Below the pieces are notes generated by a model that worked only from the letters and a program-made list of their open reading frames with translations, was not told the origin of the DNA and did no database searches. This document shows positions 49,804 to 59,927 of a stretch of 64,000 nt of DNA, piece after piece. The stretch comes from Streptococcus uberis (GTDB taxonomy: Bacteria; Bacillota; Bacilli; Lactobacillales; Streptococcaceae). Both the position numbers and the translations under genes were made by a program. Position 1 is the stretch's first letter, and each line of letters begins with the position of its first letter. The DNA lies in the NCBI RefSeq assembly GCF_000785785.1, contig NZ_JRQN01000011.1, forward strand, positions 19,101-83,100. Direction: 5' to 3'.

Positions 49804-50130
49804 ATGGAAATTATTATACCGGATCAAATGATTATGGGGCTTATTTTAGATGCAGGTAATGCCAAACAGCATATCTACCAAGCCTTAAAATTGGCAAAAA
49901 AAGATGATTTTACAGCCTGTGATGAGGAGATTGCTTTGGCCGATCAAGCCTTACTTGAAGCACATAATTTGCAAACACAGTTCCTAGCACAAGAAGCTAG
50001 AGGGACTAAGTCAGAGATTACGGCTTTATTTATTCATTCACAAGATCATTTGATGACGACAATTACTGAAATCAACCTCATCAAAGAAATTATTGATTTG
50101 CGTCGTGAACTTCAATTACAAAACCATTAA
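49804..50130 (+). CDS. PTS lactose/cellobiose-family IIA component
   Basis: A 108-aa IIA protein of the Lac family. The phosphorylated His is in HSQDHLMTTI, the family signature. The start at MEIIIPDQM has AAAAGGAG upstream; earlier in-frame codons have none. It takes phosphate from HPr and passes it to IIB. First of the three PTS genes. Confidence 0.9.
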   Translation: MEIIIPDQMIMGLILDAGNAKQHIYQALKLAKKDDFTACDEEIALADQALLEAHNLQTQFLAQEARGTKSEITALFIHSQDHLMTTITEINLIKEIIDLRRELQLQNH

Positions 50131-50146
50131 AATAAAGGAGAAAAAG

Positions 50147-50455
50147 ATGATTAAGATAGGATTATTTTGTGCAGCAGGCTTTTCAACCGGTATGTTGGTT
50201 AATAACATGAAAATCGCTGCAGAAGACAGAGGTATTGCATGTGATATTGAAGCTTACCCTCAGGGAAACTTAGCTGACTATGCCCCAAATCTAGATGTTG
50301 CTCTTCTTGGTCCACAGGTAGCATATACCCTTGATAAATCAGAAGCAATTTGTAAAGAAAATGGCATTCCAATTGCAGTTATTTCATTTGCAGACTATGG
50401 CATGCTTGATGGTAATAAAGTTTTAGATTTAGCATTGTCACTAATTGACAAGTAG
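50147..50455 (+). CDS. PTS lactose/cellobiose-family IIB component
   Basis: A 102-aa IIB protein with the phospho-cysteine near the N-terminus (IGLFCAAGFSTGML). AAAGGAG lies upstream of the ATG. It is between IIA and IIC. Confidence 0.9.
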   Translation: MIKIGLFCAAGFSTGMLVNNMKIAAEDRGIACDIEAYPQGNLADYAPNLDVALLGPQVAYTLDKSEAICKENGIPIAVISFADYGMLDGNKVLDLALSLIDK

Positions 50456-50465
50456 GAGGCTTAAC

Positions 50466-51779
50466 ATGAAACAAGTCAATACACAAAAAATAATTACACC
50501 AATTATGACATTTGTTAATATGCGTGGAATTATTGCACTTAAAGATGGTATGCTTGCCATTTTACCCCTAACGGTTGTTGGTAGTTTGTTTCTTATTATT
50601 GGGCAATTACCATTTGAAGGCTTAAATAATGCCTTAGCTGATATGCTTGGAAAAAACTGGACAGAACCTTTTATGCAAGTTTACAGTGGTACGTTTGCCA
50701 TTATGGGGTTGATTTCTTGTTTCTCAATTGGTTACTCTTACGCAAAAAATTCAAAAGTTGAGCCATTGCCTGCCGGCGTGCTCTCTTTAGCTGCCTTTTT
50801 CATTCTTTTAAAATCATCATATGTGCCAATAAAAGGTGAACCAATTGGTGATGCCATGAGTAAAGTTTGGTTTGGTGGACAAGGGATCATCGGAGCCATT
50901 CTTATTGGTTTAACTGTAGGAGCTATTTATACTTTCTTTATCAAACGACACATGGTGATTAAGATGCCTGAACAAGTGCCACAAGCTATTGCTAAACAAT
51001 TTGAAGCGATGATTCCTGCTTTTGCAATTTTTATTCTTGCCATGATTGTTTACATTATGTCTAAAATGATGACTGGTGGAGGAACATTTATTGAAATGAT
51101 TTACTCCGTCATTCAAGTGCCACTTCAAGGGCTAACAGGTTCCTTGTATGGTGCCATTGGTATTGCTTTTTTCATTTCCTTCTTATGGTGGTTCGGGGTC
51201 CATGGGCAATCTGTTGTCAATGGTATTGTAACGGCATTATTACTCTCAAATTTAGATGCCAATAAAGCCATGCTAGCGACAGGTAAATTATCATTGTCTA
51301 ATGGTGCACACGTTGTTACGCAACAGTTTCTGGATAGCTTCCTTATCATCTCAGGATCTGGCATTACCTTCGGCTTAGTTATTGCGATGCTATTTGCTGC
51401 AAAATCTAAACAATATAAAGCTTTAGGTAAGGTTGCTGTTTTCCCAGCTTTGTTTAACGTGAATGAGCCAATTGTTTTTGGCTTCCCAGTGGTTATGAAC
51501 CCATTGCTGTTCCTACCATTTATTATGGTTCCAGTTTTTGCAGCGATAATTGTTTACAGTGCAATTTCAATTGGTTTTATGCAACCATTTGCTGGTGTTA
51601 CCTTACCTTGGTCAACCCCAGCTATTATTTCAGGCTTCATGGTTGCCGGTTGGCAAGGAGCTTTTATTCAATTAATTATTTTAACCATGTCAACAATCAT
51701 TTATTTTCCATTTTTCAAAATTCAAGACAAAATGGCCTATGAAAGTGAATTAGAACAAGAAGTTAAGCTTGCAAAGTGA
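50466..51779 (+). CDS. PTS lactose/cellobiose-family IIC membrane component
   Basis: A 437-aa integral membrane transporter of the EIIC Lac family with about ten helices. The region WWFGVHGQSVVNGIV and the FNVNEPIVFGFPVVMNP motif are the conserved substrate-site segments. TAGGAGG precedes the ATG. The PTS family covers beta-glucosides, chitobiose and lactose; here the gene neighbours suggest a polyol-like or anhydro sugar, an inference. Confidence 0.9.
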   Translation: MKQVNTQKIITPIMTFVNMRGIIALKDGMLAILPLTVVGSLFLIIGQLPFEGLNNALADMLGKNWTEPFMQVYSGTFAIMGLISCFSIGYSYAKNSKVEPLPAGVLSLAAFFILLKSSYVPIKGEPIGDAMSKVWFGGQGIIGAILIGLTVGAIYTFFIKRHMVIKMPEQVPQAIAKQFEAMIPAFAIFILAMIVYIMSKMMTGGGTFIEMIYSVIQVPLQGLTGSLYGAIGIAFFISFLWWFGVHGQSVVNGIVTALLLSNLDANKAMLATGKLSLSNGAHVVTQQFLDSFLIISGSGITFGLVIAMLFAAKSKQYKALGKVAVFPALFNVNEPIVFGFPVVMNPLLFLPFIMVPVFAAIIVYSAISIGFMQPFAGVTLPWSTPAIISGFMVAGWQGAFIQLIILTMSTIIYFPFFKIQDKMAYESELEQEVKLAK

Positions 51780-51780
51780 T

Positions 51781-51904
51781 GCACAAATGTGCAAAATATT
51801 TTAACTTGATTTTACCATCTGGAAACTCTTACTTGCCTCCAGTAATATGATAGAATAGTTACGAAAGAAACATTATTAATTTCGTAAGAAACGAGGACAA
51901 CCTT
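51781..51904 (+). promoter_or_regulatory. GRE gene control region with two dyads
   Basis: GCACAAATGTGC (51781-51792) starts directly after the IIC stop. TATGATAGAAT gives a -10 at 51851-51856. TTACGAAA-N13-TTTCGTAA (51859-51887) lies just after the -10, a repressor-type position. GAAACGAGG precedes the gene. Confidence 0.65.
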
Positions 51905-54322
51905 ATGATCCAAACACAAACTTCCCATTTTGGCAACCTCACAAAAAGAATGTCAGCTTACCGCGAGGCTGTTTTAGACAAAAAACCGTATATTGATGCT
52001 GAACGTGCTATTCTAGTAACAGAAACTTATAAAGCACATCAAGACAAACCAGCAAATCTCAAGCGAGCTTATATGTTGCAAAATATTTTGGAGCATATGT
52101 CAATCTACATTGAAGATGAAAGTTTGATTGCTGGAAACCAAGCTTCTTCAAACAAAGATGCACCAATCTTCCCAGAGTATACCCTTGAATTTGTTATTAA
52201 TGAATTGGATCTCTTTGAAAAACGTGATGGTGATGTCTTCTATATTACAGAAGAAACCAAAGAACAATTACGGTCGATTGCACCCTTCTGGGAAAACAAT
52301 AACCTTCGTGCACGCGCAGGGGCTCTCTTACCAAAAGAAGTTGACGTCTATATGGAAACTGGCTTCTTCGGCATGGAAGGTAAGATGAACTCAGGCGATG
52401 CCCACTTAGCTGTTAATTACCAAAAAGTCCTTGAGTTTGGATTGAAAGACTTTGAGAAGCGAGCACATGCAGCAAAAGATGCTTTAGACTTGACCGTTCC
52501 GGAAAATATCGACAAGTATCATTTCTACGACTCTATTTTCATCGTCATCGATGCCATTAAAACCTACTCTCGCCGTTATGCGGAGTTGGCTCGTCAAATG
52601 GCTGAAACGGCTTCGGCTGATCGCAAAGCTGAACTTTTGGAAATTGCCCGTATTTGTGACAAGGTGCCTTATGAGCCAGCTGAGACATTTGCAGAAGCGG
52701 TCCAATCTGTTTGGTTTATCCAGTGTATTTTGCAGATAGAATCAAATGGTCACTCCCTCTCTTATGGACGTTTTGACCAATACATGTATCCTTATGCCAA
52801 AGCAGATTTAGAAGCTGGACGTGAAACAGAAGACTCAATTGTTGAACGCTTAACCAATCTTTGGATTAAAACCTTGACCATTAATAAAGTGCGTAGCCAA
52901 TCTCATACTTTCTCATCTGCTGGTAGCCCAATGTATCAAAATGTAACGATTGGTGGTCAAACCAGAGATAAAAAAGATGCCGTCAACCCAATGTCATACA
53001 TGGTCTTGCGTTCAGTAGCCCAAACCAAATTACCACAACCAAACTTGACTGTTCGTTACCATAAAGGCTTAGATAATGACTTTATGAATGAATGTATCGA
53101 AGTCATGAAACTTGGATTTGGGATGCCAGCTATGAATAATGATGAAATTATTATTCCATCCTTTATCAAAAAAGGTGTCTTGGAAGAAGATGCTTATGAC
53201 TATTCAGCTATCGGCTGTGTTGAAACAGCTGTCCCTGGTAAATGGGGCTACCGTTGTACAGGAATGAGCTATATCAACTTCCCTAAAATCCTATTAATCA
53301 CTATGAATGATGGTGTTGATCCATCATCTGGTAAACGCTTTGCAAAGGGACATGGCTACTTTAAAGATATGAGCTCTTATAATCAGTTGAAAGCAGCCTG
53401 GGATGAAACACTCCGTGAAATTACTCGGATGAGTGTTATTGTCGAAAATGCCATTGACCTTGGTCTGGAGCGCGAATGCCCAGATATTCTATGTTCTGCC
53501 TTAACGGATGATTGTATCGGCCGTGGGAAGACTCTGAAAGAAGGCGGTGCCGTCTATGACTTTATCTCTGGCCTTCAAGTAGGGATTGCCAACCTTGCTG
53601 ATTCCTTAGCAGCGCTTAAGAAATTAGTCTTTGAGGAGAAGAAACTGACCCCTCAAGAATTATGGCATGCTCTGGAGACCGATTTCGCGGGAGACCGCGG
53701 TGAAGAAATCCGCCAAATGCTAATCAACGATGCTCCTAAATATGGGAATGACGATGATTATGCAGATCTTTTGGTGGTAGATGCTTACGACACTTACATT
53801 GATGAGATTGCGAAGTATCCAAGTACCCGTTATGGTCGTGGTCCTATTGGTGGTACCCGTTATTCAGGAACGTCTTCTATTTCGGCCAATGTTGGTCAAG
53901 GTAAAGGAACTTTGGCAACACCAGATGGTCGTCATGCGGGAACACCTCTTGCTGAAGGTTGCTCGCCTGAACATAGTATGGATAAAAAGGGACCAACCTC
54001 TGTTCTTAAATCTGTTTCTAAATTAAGGACAGATGAAATTGTCGGTGGGGTCTTGTTAAATCAAAAAGTTAACCCACAAACACTTGCTAAAGAAGAAGAT
54101 AAAGTCAAGTTGATGGCCCTTCTAAGAACCTTCTTCAATCGTCTGTATGGGTATCACATTCAATACAATGTGGTCTCTCGTGACACACTCATTGATGCAC
54201 AAAAGCATCCTGAAAAACACCGTGATTTAATTGTCCGTGTGGCTGGTTATTCTGCGTTCTTTAATGTTCTCTCTAAAGCCACTCAAGATGATATCATCGA
54301 ACGGACTGAACATACATTATAA
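51905..54322 (+). CDS. pflD: Glycyl radical enzyme, dehydratase/lyase type (PflD-like)
   Basis: An 805-aa glycyl radical enzyme. The radical glycine is G781 in RVAGYSAFF; the active-site thiyl Cys is C438 in [11 protein letters not shown]. The residue pattern CVE (Cys438, Glu440) is that of glycerol-dehydratase-type and related lyases, whereas pyruvate formate-lyases have Cys-Cys. The usual name, pyruvate formate-lyase 2, is therefore doubtful. It is activated by the radical SAM enzyme at 45349. Following genes encode an F6P-aldolase-type enzyme and glycerol dehydrogenase, as in the E. coli pfl/fsa/gld groups. A substrate such as 1,5-anhydroglucitol 6-phosphate is an inference from context. 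Confidence 0.88.
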   Translation: MIQTQTSHFGNLTKRMSAYREAVLDKKPYIDAERAILVTETYKAHQDKPANLKRAYMLQNILEHMSIYIEDESLIAGNQASSNKDAPIFPEYTLEFVINELDLFEKRDGDVFYITEETKEQLRSIAPFWENNNLRARAGALLPKEVDVYMETGFFGMEGKMNSGDAHLAVNYQKVLEFGLKDFEKRAHAAKDALDLTVPENIDKYHFYDSIFIVIDAIKTYSRRYAELARQMAETASADRKAELLEIARICDKVPYEPAETFAEAVQSVWFIQCILQIESNGHSLSYGRFDQYMYPYAKADLEAGRETEDSIVERLTNLWIKTLTINKVRSQSHTFSSAGSPMYQNVTIGGQTRDKKDAVNPMSYMVLRSVAQTKLPQPNLTVRYHKGLDNDFMNECIEVMKLGFGMPAMNNDEIIIPSFIKKGVLEEDAYDYSAIGCVETAVPGKWGYRCTGMSYINFPKILLITMNDGVDPSSGKRFAKGHGYFKDMSSYNQLKAAWDETLREITRMSVIVENAIDLGLERECPDILCSALTDDCIGRGKTLKEGGAVYDFISGLQVGIANLADSLAALKKLVFEEKKLTPQELWHALETDFAGDRGEEIRQMLINDAPKYGNDDDYADLLVVDAYDTYIDEIAKYPSTRYGRGPIGGTRYSGTSSISANVGQGKGTLATPDGRHAGTPLAEGCSPEHSMDKKGPTSVLKSVSKLRTDEIVGGVLLNQKVNPQTLAKEEDKVKLMALLRTFFNRLYGYHIQYNVVSRDTLIDAQKHPEKHRDLIVRVAGYSAFFNVLSKATQDDIIERTEHTL

Positions 54323-54335
54323 AAGGAAAAGTATT

Positions 54336-55004
54336 ATGGAATATATGTTAGATACCCTCAATCTTGAGGCAATCAAAAAATGGTCAAAAATTTTACCCCT
54401 GGCTGGAGTTACGTCAAATCCGACAATTGCTAAAGCTGAAGGTGATATCGATTTCTTTGAACGTATTAAAGAAGTTCGTACTATTATTGGAGATCAAGCT
54501 TCTATTCATGTTCAAGTAGTCGCAAAAGACTATGAGGGGATATTAAAGGATGCTGCTGAAATTCGTCGTCAGGCCGGAAATGATATTTTTGTTAAAATTC
54601 CTGTAACAACTGAAGGATTAGCAGCTATTAAGACCTTAAAGGCCGAGGGCTATCATATTACTGCCACAGCAATCTATACAACATTCCAAGGTTTATTAGC
54701 TATTGAAGCTGGTGCCGATTATTTAGCACCTTACTACAATCGTATGGACAATTTAAATATTGATCCAGAAGCTGTCATTGGACAGTTAGCCGAAGCGATT
54801 GATAGAGAGTGTTCAGATAGTAAAATTTTAGCTGCCAGTTTTAAAAATGTTGGTCAGGTAAACAAAGCCTTTGCTTTAGGTGCGCAAGCTATAACAGCAG
54901 GTCCAGATGTTTTCGAAGCAGGTTTTGCAATGCCTTCTATTCAAAAAGCAGTGGATGATTTTGGGACTGATTGGGAAAGCCTCTATAACCAAAGACACAT
55001 ATAA
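54336..55004 (+). CDS. Fructose-6-phosphate aldolase / transaldolase-like protein
   Basis: A 222-aa class I aldolase of the small transaldolase family (FSA/TalC/MipB). The Schiff-base lysine is K87 in [14 protein letters not shown] and TAGPDVF near the C-terminus bind the phosphate. FSA enzymes cleave or form bonds with hydroxyacetone or dihydroxyacetone as donor. It follows the GRE gene by 13 bases with AAAAGGAAAAG upstream, so the two are one transcript. Confidence 0.9.
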   Translation: MEYMLDTLNLEAIKKWSKILPLAGVTSNPTIAKAEGDIDFFERIKEVRTIIGDQASIHVQVVAKDYEGILKDAAEIRRQAGNDIFVKIPVTTEGLAAIKTLKAEGYHITATAIYTTFQGLLAIEAGADYLAPYYNRMDNLNIDPEAVIGQLAEAIDRECSDSKILAASFKNVGQVNKAFALGAQAITAGPDVFEAGFAMPSIQKAVDDFGTDWESLYNQRHI

Positions 55005-55036
55005 TGTGATAAAAAGGAACAGATTGGAGATTTTTT

Positions 55037-56124
55037 ATGAAAGTATTTGCTAGTCCATCTCGCTATATTCAAGGGAAAAATGCCTTGTTTGATAATCATA
55101 AGCATATTCTCAATTTAGGTGTCAAACCAATTCTCTTATGTGATGACTTAGTGTATCAGATAGTTGGCGAAAAATTTGAAACTTACCTCAATGAGCATGA
55201 CATTTCTGTAAATTATGTTGCCTTTAATGGTGAAGCATCGGATAATGAAATCAACCGTGTTACTGAGCTTGGTCGTGATAAGGAAAATGATTTAATCATT
55301 GGACTTGGTGGCGGTAAAACAATTGATAGTGCCAAAGCTATTGCTGATCAACTTAATATTCCATTAATCATTGCCCCAACGGTAGCATCAACGGATGCCC
55401 CAACATCTGCTTTATCAGTTATTTATACAGACGATGGTGCTTTTGAAAAATATATTTTTTATTCAAAAAACCCAGATCTTGTATTGGTTGATACCCAAGT
55501 TATCTGTCAAGCTCCACCACGTTTGCTAGCCTCTGGGATAGCAGATGGCTTAGCAACCTGGGTTGAAGCACGTGCGGTTCTTCAAAAGAATGGTGATACC
55601 ATGGCTTTTGGCAACCAAACCTTAGCAGGAATAGCAATAGCTCAAGCTTGCGAAAGAACACTCTTTGCTGATGGTTTACAAGCCATGCTAGTTGCCAAGA
55701 AAAAGTTGTGACCAAAGCATTTGAAAATGTGGTCGAAGCCAATACCCTACTCAGTGGTCTAGGTTTTGAAAGTGCTGGCTTAGCAGCTGCGCATGCTATT
55801 CATAATGGGTTTACTGCCTTAGAAGGGGATATTCATCATTTAACCCATGGTGAAAAAGTAGCTTATGGGACATTAACCCAGTTGTTCTTGGAAAATAAAC
55901 CTAAAGAAGAGATTGATCGGTATATTCGTTTTTACCAACAAATTAAAATGCCAACGACATTAAAGGAAATGCATCTTGATCAAGCAAGCTATGATGAATT
56001 ACTTAAAGTTGGTAAGCAAGCAACCATTGAAGGTGAAACAATTCATCAAATGCCATTTAGTATATCAGCAGAAGATGTAGCTGATGCACTCTTAGCTGTT
56101 GATGCCTATGTGAAGACTCTTTAA
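55037..56124 (+). CDS. gldA: Glycerol dehydrogenase, one apparent frameshift
   Basis: Zinc-dependent NAD glycerol dehydrogenase of about 362 aa. NAD-binding [32 protein letters not shown], and the metal ligands around [18 protein letters not shown] and [11 protein letters not shown] are present. GldA also reduces hydroxyacetone to 1,2-propanediol. The frame breaks at the A-run 55700-55704: five As where six restore [20 protein letters not shown]. Last gene of the GRE operon. Confidence 0.92.
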
Positions 56125-56148
56125 TCTTGTAGGAATCAGTCAAAAGAT

Positions 56149-56268
56149 AGTGGGAAAAAATCAGTAATTTAGTAGAAATTTGATTTTGTCTTCCCACCTC
56201 CGCAAAGTTGAGTAGGGCTGTAACACCTGATTTCAACGTATTAGAGTTCACTCAACCACCGCGTTACT
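56149..56268. repeat. Dispersed intergenic repeat, copy 1
   Basis: About 77 bases (GTGGGA-AAAAATCAG ... GATTTTGTCTTCCCACCTCC ... GTTGAGTAGGGCTGTAACA) match the right edge of the window. The left part folds as a stem. Copy 1 continues with ACTCAACCACCGCGTTAC, which can pair back with GTTGAGTAGGGCTGTAAC. Non-coding, in a gene-end spacer. It resembles intergenic elements known in pyogenic streptococci. Confidence 0.75.
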
Positions 56269-56296
56269 TACATAAATCTATAAAAACATACTAAGA

Positions 56297-56346
56297 TTAG
56301 TAGTGAAGAAATTTCCGACGGGAGAAATCTTCACTACTTTTTCCTT
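56297..56346 (+). terminator. Terminator after gldA and the repeat
   Basis: AGTAGTGAAGAAATTTC and GAAATCTTCACTACT form a stem (one mismatch) followed by TTTTTCC. Confidence 0.8.
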
Positions 56347-56436
56347 TGTGATAAAGTAGAGGTGGTTTTTCTATCTGATGTATAATGTTGGCATCAAAAA
56401 GTAAATCTCATGAAATGTAGAAAGGTCCGTAAGGTC

Positions 56437-56907
56437 ATGTCATTATTCCAAAAAGAAAAGAGTCGTCATGTTGTAGCGTTTAATGATGAGCAAAAAACGG
56501 TCATAATATTTAACAAAAAAATTGATTACAGTCAGCTTAAAGAGGTTAAGTTGTTGGTTTCGGGTGTTTCTTCTACGATAGAAGAATTACAAATGAGGCT
56601 TGATCCACAGCTGCATTACCTTGATTATTATGCCATGACATCTTTAGAAGTCGTTATTATGTTGAAATCACCTTCTAAAAGTGAAGTCATTTCTTTTTTT
56701 AAGACACCCTATCAAGCTTCAGAAAAAGAAAGGCTAGCTTTGGCTAGAGAAGCTATTGACATAGTCAGCAAATTAACGAAGCTAATCAAAAAAAGCAATC
56801 ACAGCCAATTTGACAGCCAAGAAGCTAGTCATTATACTTGGATTATAAAAAAGGTGAGTAATTACTTACCTAAAAGGGGTGTATATGGAACAGTTATATG
56901 TGCTTGA
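56437..56907 (+). CDS. Hypothetical cytoplasmic protein upstream of an ABC-2 exporter
   Basis: A 156-aa protein beginning MSLFQKEKSRHVVAFND if the ATG with AAGG upstream is used; nine more residues are possible. No helix-turn-helix, signal peptide or membrane segment is visible. The C-terminus overlaps the following ATPase gene by 23 bases and reads VYGTVICA, so the natural end may be earlier or altered by a frameshift. Because it precedes the exporter it could be a regulator or accessory of it. I do not recognise the family. Confidence 0.55.
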   Translation: MSLFQKEKSRHVVAFNDEQKTVIIFNKKIDYSQLKEVKLLVSGVSSTIEELQMRLDPQLHYLDYYAMTSLEVVIMLKSPSKSEVISFFKTPYQASEKERLALAREAIDIVSKLTKLIKKSNHSQFDSQEASHYTWIIKKVSNYLPKRGVYGTVICA

Positions 56908-57610
56908 TGCATTAGAAAAATCATATGGCCAAACGAAAATCCTTGATAAGGTTAGCTTTTCGCTATGTGCCGGTCAAATTGTTGGACTCATAGGACCGTC
57001 TGGTGCTGGTAAATCAACGATGATTAAATTGAGTTTAGGCATGGAAAAAGTTGATTCAGGCCAGTCAACCATATTAGGTGTTGCGATGCCCAATCGACAA
57101 GTGCTTGGGAAGATTGGATACATGGCACAATCGGATGCTCTTTATGAAAATTTGACAGCTTATGAAAATCTTAAATTTTTTGCTCGAATGAAAGACATGA
57201 AAGGTCAGTCCCTTAAAGAATCAATTATGCATGTCAGCAAAATTGTTGGTTTAGAAAATGATCTGTCTAGATTAGTTTCGGGCTTTTCAGGAGGAATGAA
57301 AAGGCGCCTATCATTAGCTATTGCCTTATTAGGTCACCCTCAAGTTTTGATTCTAGATGAACCAACAGTTGGCATCGACCCATCCTTACGTTTGAAAATT
57401 TGGCAGGAATTATACCAGCTAAAAGATAGGGGTGTCGGCATTTTAGTAACAACCCATGTTATGGACGAAGCCGAGAAAACAGATAAAGTGGGTTTGTTGC
57501 TCGATGGACGGTTAATAGCACTAGATACACCAACGAATTTAAAAGCATGCTATGGCGTCTCAAGTATAGAAGAAGTCTTCTTGAAAGCAGAGGGAGAACA
57601 AGATGATTAG
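56885..57610 (+). CDS. ABC-2 type exporter ATPase
   Basis: A 241-aa ATPase of the DrrA/CcmA drug-exporter group. Walker A is GPSGAGKSTMIKL, signature FSGGMKRRLSLAI, Walker B QVLILDEPTVGIDP and switch TTHVMDEAE. The start is the ATG with GGGGTG upstream. Its end overlaps the permease gene, giving an ATPase-permease pair. Confidence 0.9.
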   Translation: MEQLYVLDALEKSYGQTKILDKVSFSLCAGQIVGLIGPSGAGKSTMIKLSLGMEKVDSGQSTILGVAMPNRQVLGKIGYMAQSDALYENLTAYENLKFFARMKDMKGQSLKESIMHVSKIVGLENDLSRLVSGFSGGMKRRLSLAIALLGHPQVLILDEPTVGIDPSLRLKIWQELYQLKDRGVGILVTTHVMDEAEKTDKVGLLLDGRLIALDTPTNLKACYGVSSIEEVFLKAEGEQDD

Positions 57611-58726
57611 TGCTATTGTAAAAAAGATCATTACGGAGTTACTCAGGGACAAACGAACGGTCCTTATGATGTTTGTTGCCCCTATTTTCATCCTTTTTCT
57701 TATGAATGTGATGTTTTCAGCAGAAACCAGTGTATCTGTGAATCTTGCAGGGAAGAACCTCCCAACAGAATTGGTCAAAGGATTAAAGAAAGTAGATGGC
57801 ATTCGTCTGACAACTGTTTCTTCACGAAAAGAAGCAGTTAAAGGAATGACAACCGATAAGTATGATGCTTACCTTGTCAGAGAAGATGATGGGAACTACG
57901 GTCTCCTCCACGCTAATACAGATAGCTCAAAGACCAAATTCACGCGTCAAGCCATTAAATCAGCCTGACGGCAGATGGACAAAAGGAACTGATTTCAAGC
58001 ATCAGTAAAAAATTAGCACAGTTAGCACTGCCAAAGGCAACACCGCAAACGAAAACTGCACTTCAAATCGACCCATCTAAACTTCCCAAAATAAGTCAAA
58101 GCTATCACTATGGCGATAAAAATACCAGCTTCTTTGCAAAAATGATACCCGTTCTAATTGGTTTTATTACTTTTTTCTTTGTTTTTTTGATTTCGGGAAT
58201 GGCTTTGCTGAAAGAAAGGACCTCAGGCACACTTGATCGTCTCTTAGCAACCCCAGTCAGAAGATCACAAATTGTTTTTGGTTACATGATTTCCTATGGC
58301 ATACTGGCCTTAATTCAGACAACCATTATTGTCATTGCATCTGTTTACTTTATGAAGTTAGAAGTTGTAGGTAACATTTATTTATTAATCTTTGTTAGTA
58401 ATGTTTTAGCATTAGTGGCCTTAGCCTTTGGAATTTTGTTATCAACGCTTGCGAAATCAGAATTCCAAATGATGCAATTCATTCCCTTGGTCGTTTTACC
58501 ACAGCTTTTTTTCTCGGGCATCATTCCATTAGACACCATGGCTAGCTGGGTCAGAGGCATTGGAAAATTCTTGCCCTTATCATACTCTGGACATGCTATG
58601 TCAGCAATCGTTTTACAAGGTAAAGGAATTGCTGATATTTGGCTGGATATAGCTGTTTTGTTAATGATTTTAGTTGTCCTCACAATTGCTAATATTTTAG
58701 GGATGAAACGCTACCGTAGAGTGTAG
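57603..58726 (+). CDS. ABC-2 type exporter permease, one apparent frameshift
   Basis: About 374 aa after repair. An N-terminal helix (VLMMFVAPIFILFLMNVMF) is followed by a large external domain (about 35-180) and five further helices, the ABC2_membrane_3 layout (PVLIGFITFFFVFLISGMALLKERTSGTLDRLLATPV). The frame breaks near 57964: TCAGCCTGACG should be TCAGCCCTGACG, restoring SALTADGQKELISSISKKL. Substrate unknown; YhgE-like or drug exporters are the nearest group. Confidence 0.85.
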
Positions 58727-58774
58727 AAAGGACTTTGTCTTCACTTTGAAAAGACCCTTGATCTTTTTTTTTGA

Positions 58775-58807
58775 GGTCATATTCAGGTCACATTTCTTTT
58801 TTATAAT
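58775..58807 (+). promoter_or_regulatory. HssR-type direct repeat and hrtBA promoter
   Basis: GGTCATATT-CA-GGTCACATT (58775-58794) closely follows the known S. aureus HssR site GTTCATATT-N2-GTTCATATT (8 and 7 of 9 positions). It occupies the -35 region of a TATAAT at 58802-58807 that has no -35 of its own, the layout of an activator-dependent OmpR-family promoter. Confidence 0.72.
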
Positions 58808-58837
58808 AAGGACATATTCATTATGAAGGAGAAAATG

Positions 58838-59926
58838 ATGTTGACATTAGCATGGGAAGAAATTAAATACCAACCCAAAAAATATATTTTAATCGAACTA
58901 CTTATTGTCTTAATGTTGTTTATGGTTCTTTTCTTAACAGGTCTTAGCAATGGTCTTGGACGTGAGGTAAGTGCTCAAATTGATAACTATGGCAATTTAA
59001 CTTATATCTTAAAAGATGATGCTAAAGGTAATATTACCTATTCTAATATGACGCAAAAAGATAAAGATAACTTATCAGATAAAGCACTTACTAATCTATC
59101 AGGCTTGACGATTCAAAGAGCAAATGTGACAAAAGACGGCAAAGGAGATAAAAAAGATATTAGCTATTTTGCTATTGAAACTAGTAAACTCTTAAACCCT
59201 GACATTAGTCAGGGGAAGGCTTTATCGACAGGTAAAGAGGTAGTTCTTGATGACAGTTTTAAACGAGAAGGGATTCGTATTGGTGATAAACTTAAGGACT
59301 CAGCCTCTGAACTCAGTTTAACAGTTGTTGGCTTCACAAAGGATGCTAAATATGGCCATAGTGCTATTGGATTTATCAGTAAAGACACTTATGTTGCTAT
59401 GCGTCAGGCAAACCAACCTCATTATGAGTGGTTACCTCAGGCTTATGTGACTGATCATCAACTGTCAAATAAAGATTTGCCAAGTAGTTTAAAAGCTTAT
59501 CAGAAGCAGTCAATTATTGAACAGATTCCAGGCTATCAAGCTGAGCATTTGACCTTAACAATGATTACTTGGGTGCTTTTACTGGCTTCGGCAGCTATTT
59601 TAGGCGTTTTCTTTTATATTTTAACCTTGCAAAAATTACATCAGTTTGGTGTCTTAAAAGCTATCGGATTCACCATGTCAAAAATTGCTTTAGCACAAAT
59701 CCTGCAAATTGTCATTTTAGCAAGCATTGGTATTAGTGTAGGAATCCTAGCAACACTTGGTTTGGCTCAAGTTATGCCTTCAGGTATGCCATTCTTTTTA
59801 GAATACCAAAGGATAGTAGTGGTTGCATTAAGTTTTGTCGCTATTACTGTTACCTGTGGCGCACTTTCTTTATTGAAAGTGAGACAAGTAGACCCTGTTC
59901 AAGTTATTGGTGGAAATGGAGAGTAA
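58838..59926 (+). CDS. hrtB: HrtB-like heme exporter permease (FtsX family)
   Basis: A 362-aa MacB/FtsX-type permease with four helices: one near residue 20-40, a large external domain, then three at the C-terminus (ITWVLLLASAAILGVFFYIL; ILQIVILASIGISVGILATL; VVVALSFVAITVTCGALSLL). This is the HrtB layout. The start (MLTLAWEEIKYQPKK) is set by AAGGAG six bases upstream; ATGs 3 and 15 bases earlier are less well placed. With HrtA it should extrude excess heme. The identity rests on the operon, the direct repeat and the adjacent sensor pair. Confidence 0.75.
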   Translation: MLTLAWEEIKYQPKKYILIELLIVLMLFMVLFLTGLSNGLGREVSAQIDNYGNLTYILKDDAKGNITYSNMTQKDKDNLSDKALTNLSGLTIQRANVTKDGKGDKKDISYFAIETSKLLNPDISQGKALSTGKEVVLDDSFKREGIRIGDKLKDSASELSLTVVGFTKDAKYGHSAIGFISKDTYVAMRQANQPHYEWLPQAYVTDHQLSNKDLPSSLKAYQKQSIIEQIPGYQAEHLTLTMITWVLLLASAAILGVFFYILTLQKLHQFGVLKAIGFTMSKIALAQILQIVILASIGISVGILATLGLAQVMPSGMPFFLEYQRIVVVALSFVAITVTCGALSLLKVRQVDPVQVIGGNGE

Positions 59927-59927
59927 A

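Noticed and set aside
51905..54322. Naming the GRE pyruvate formate-lyase.
   Set aside because: The active site is Cys-Val-Glu; pyruvate formate-lyases have adjacent cysteines.
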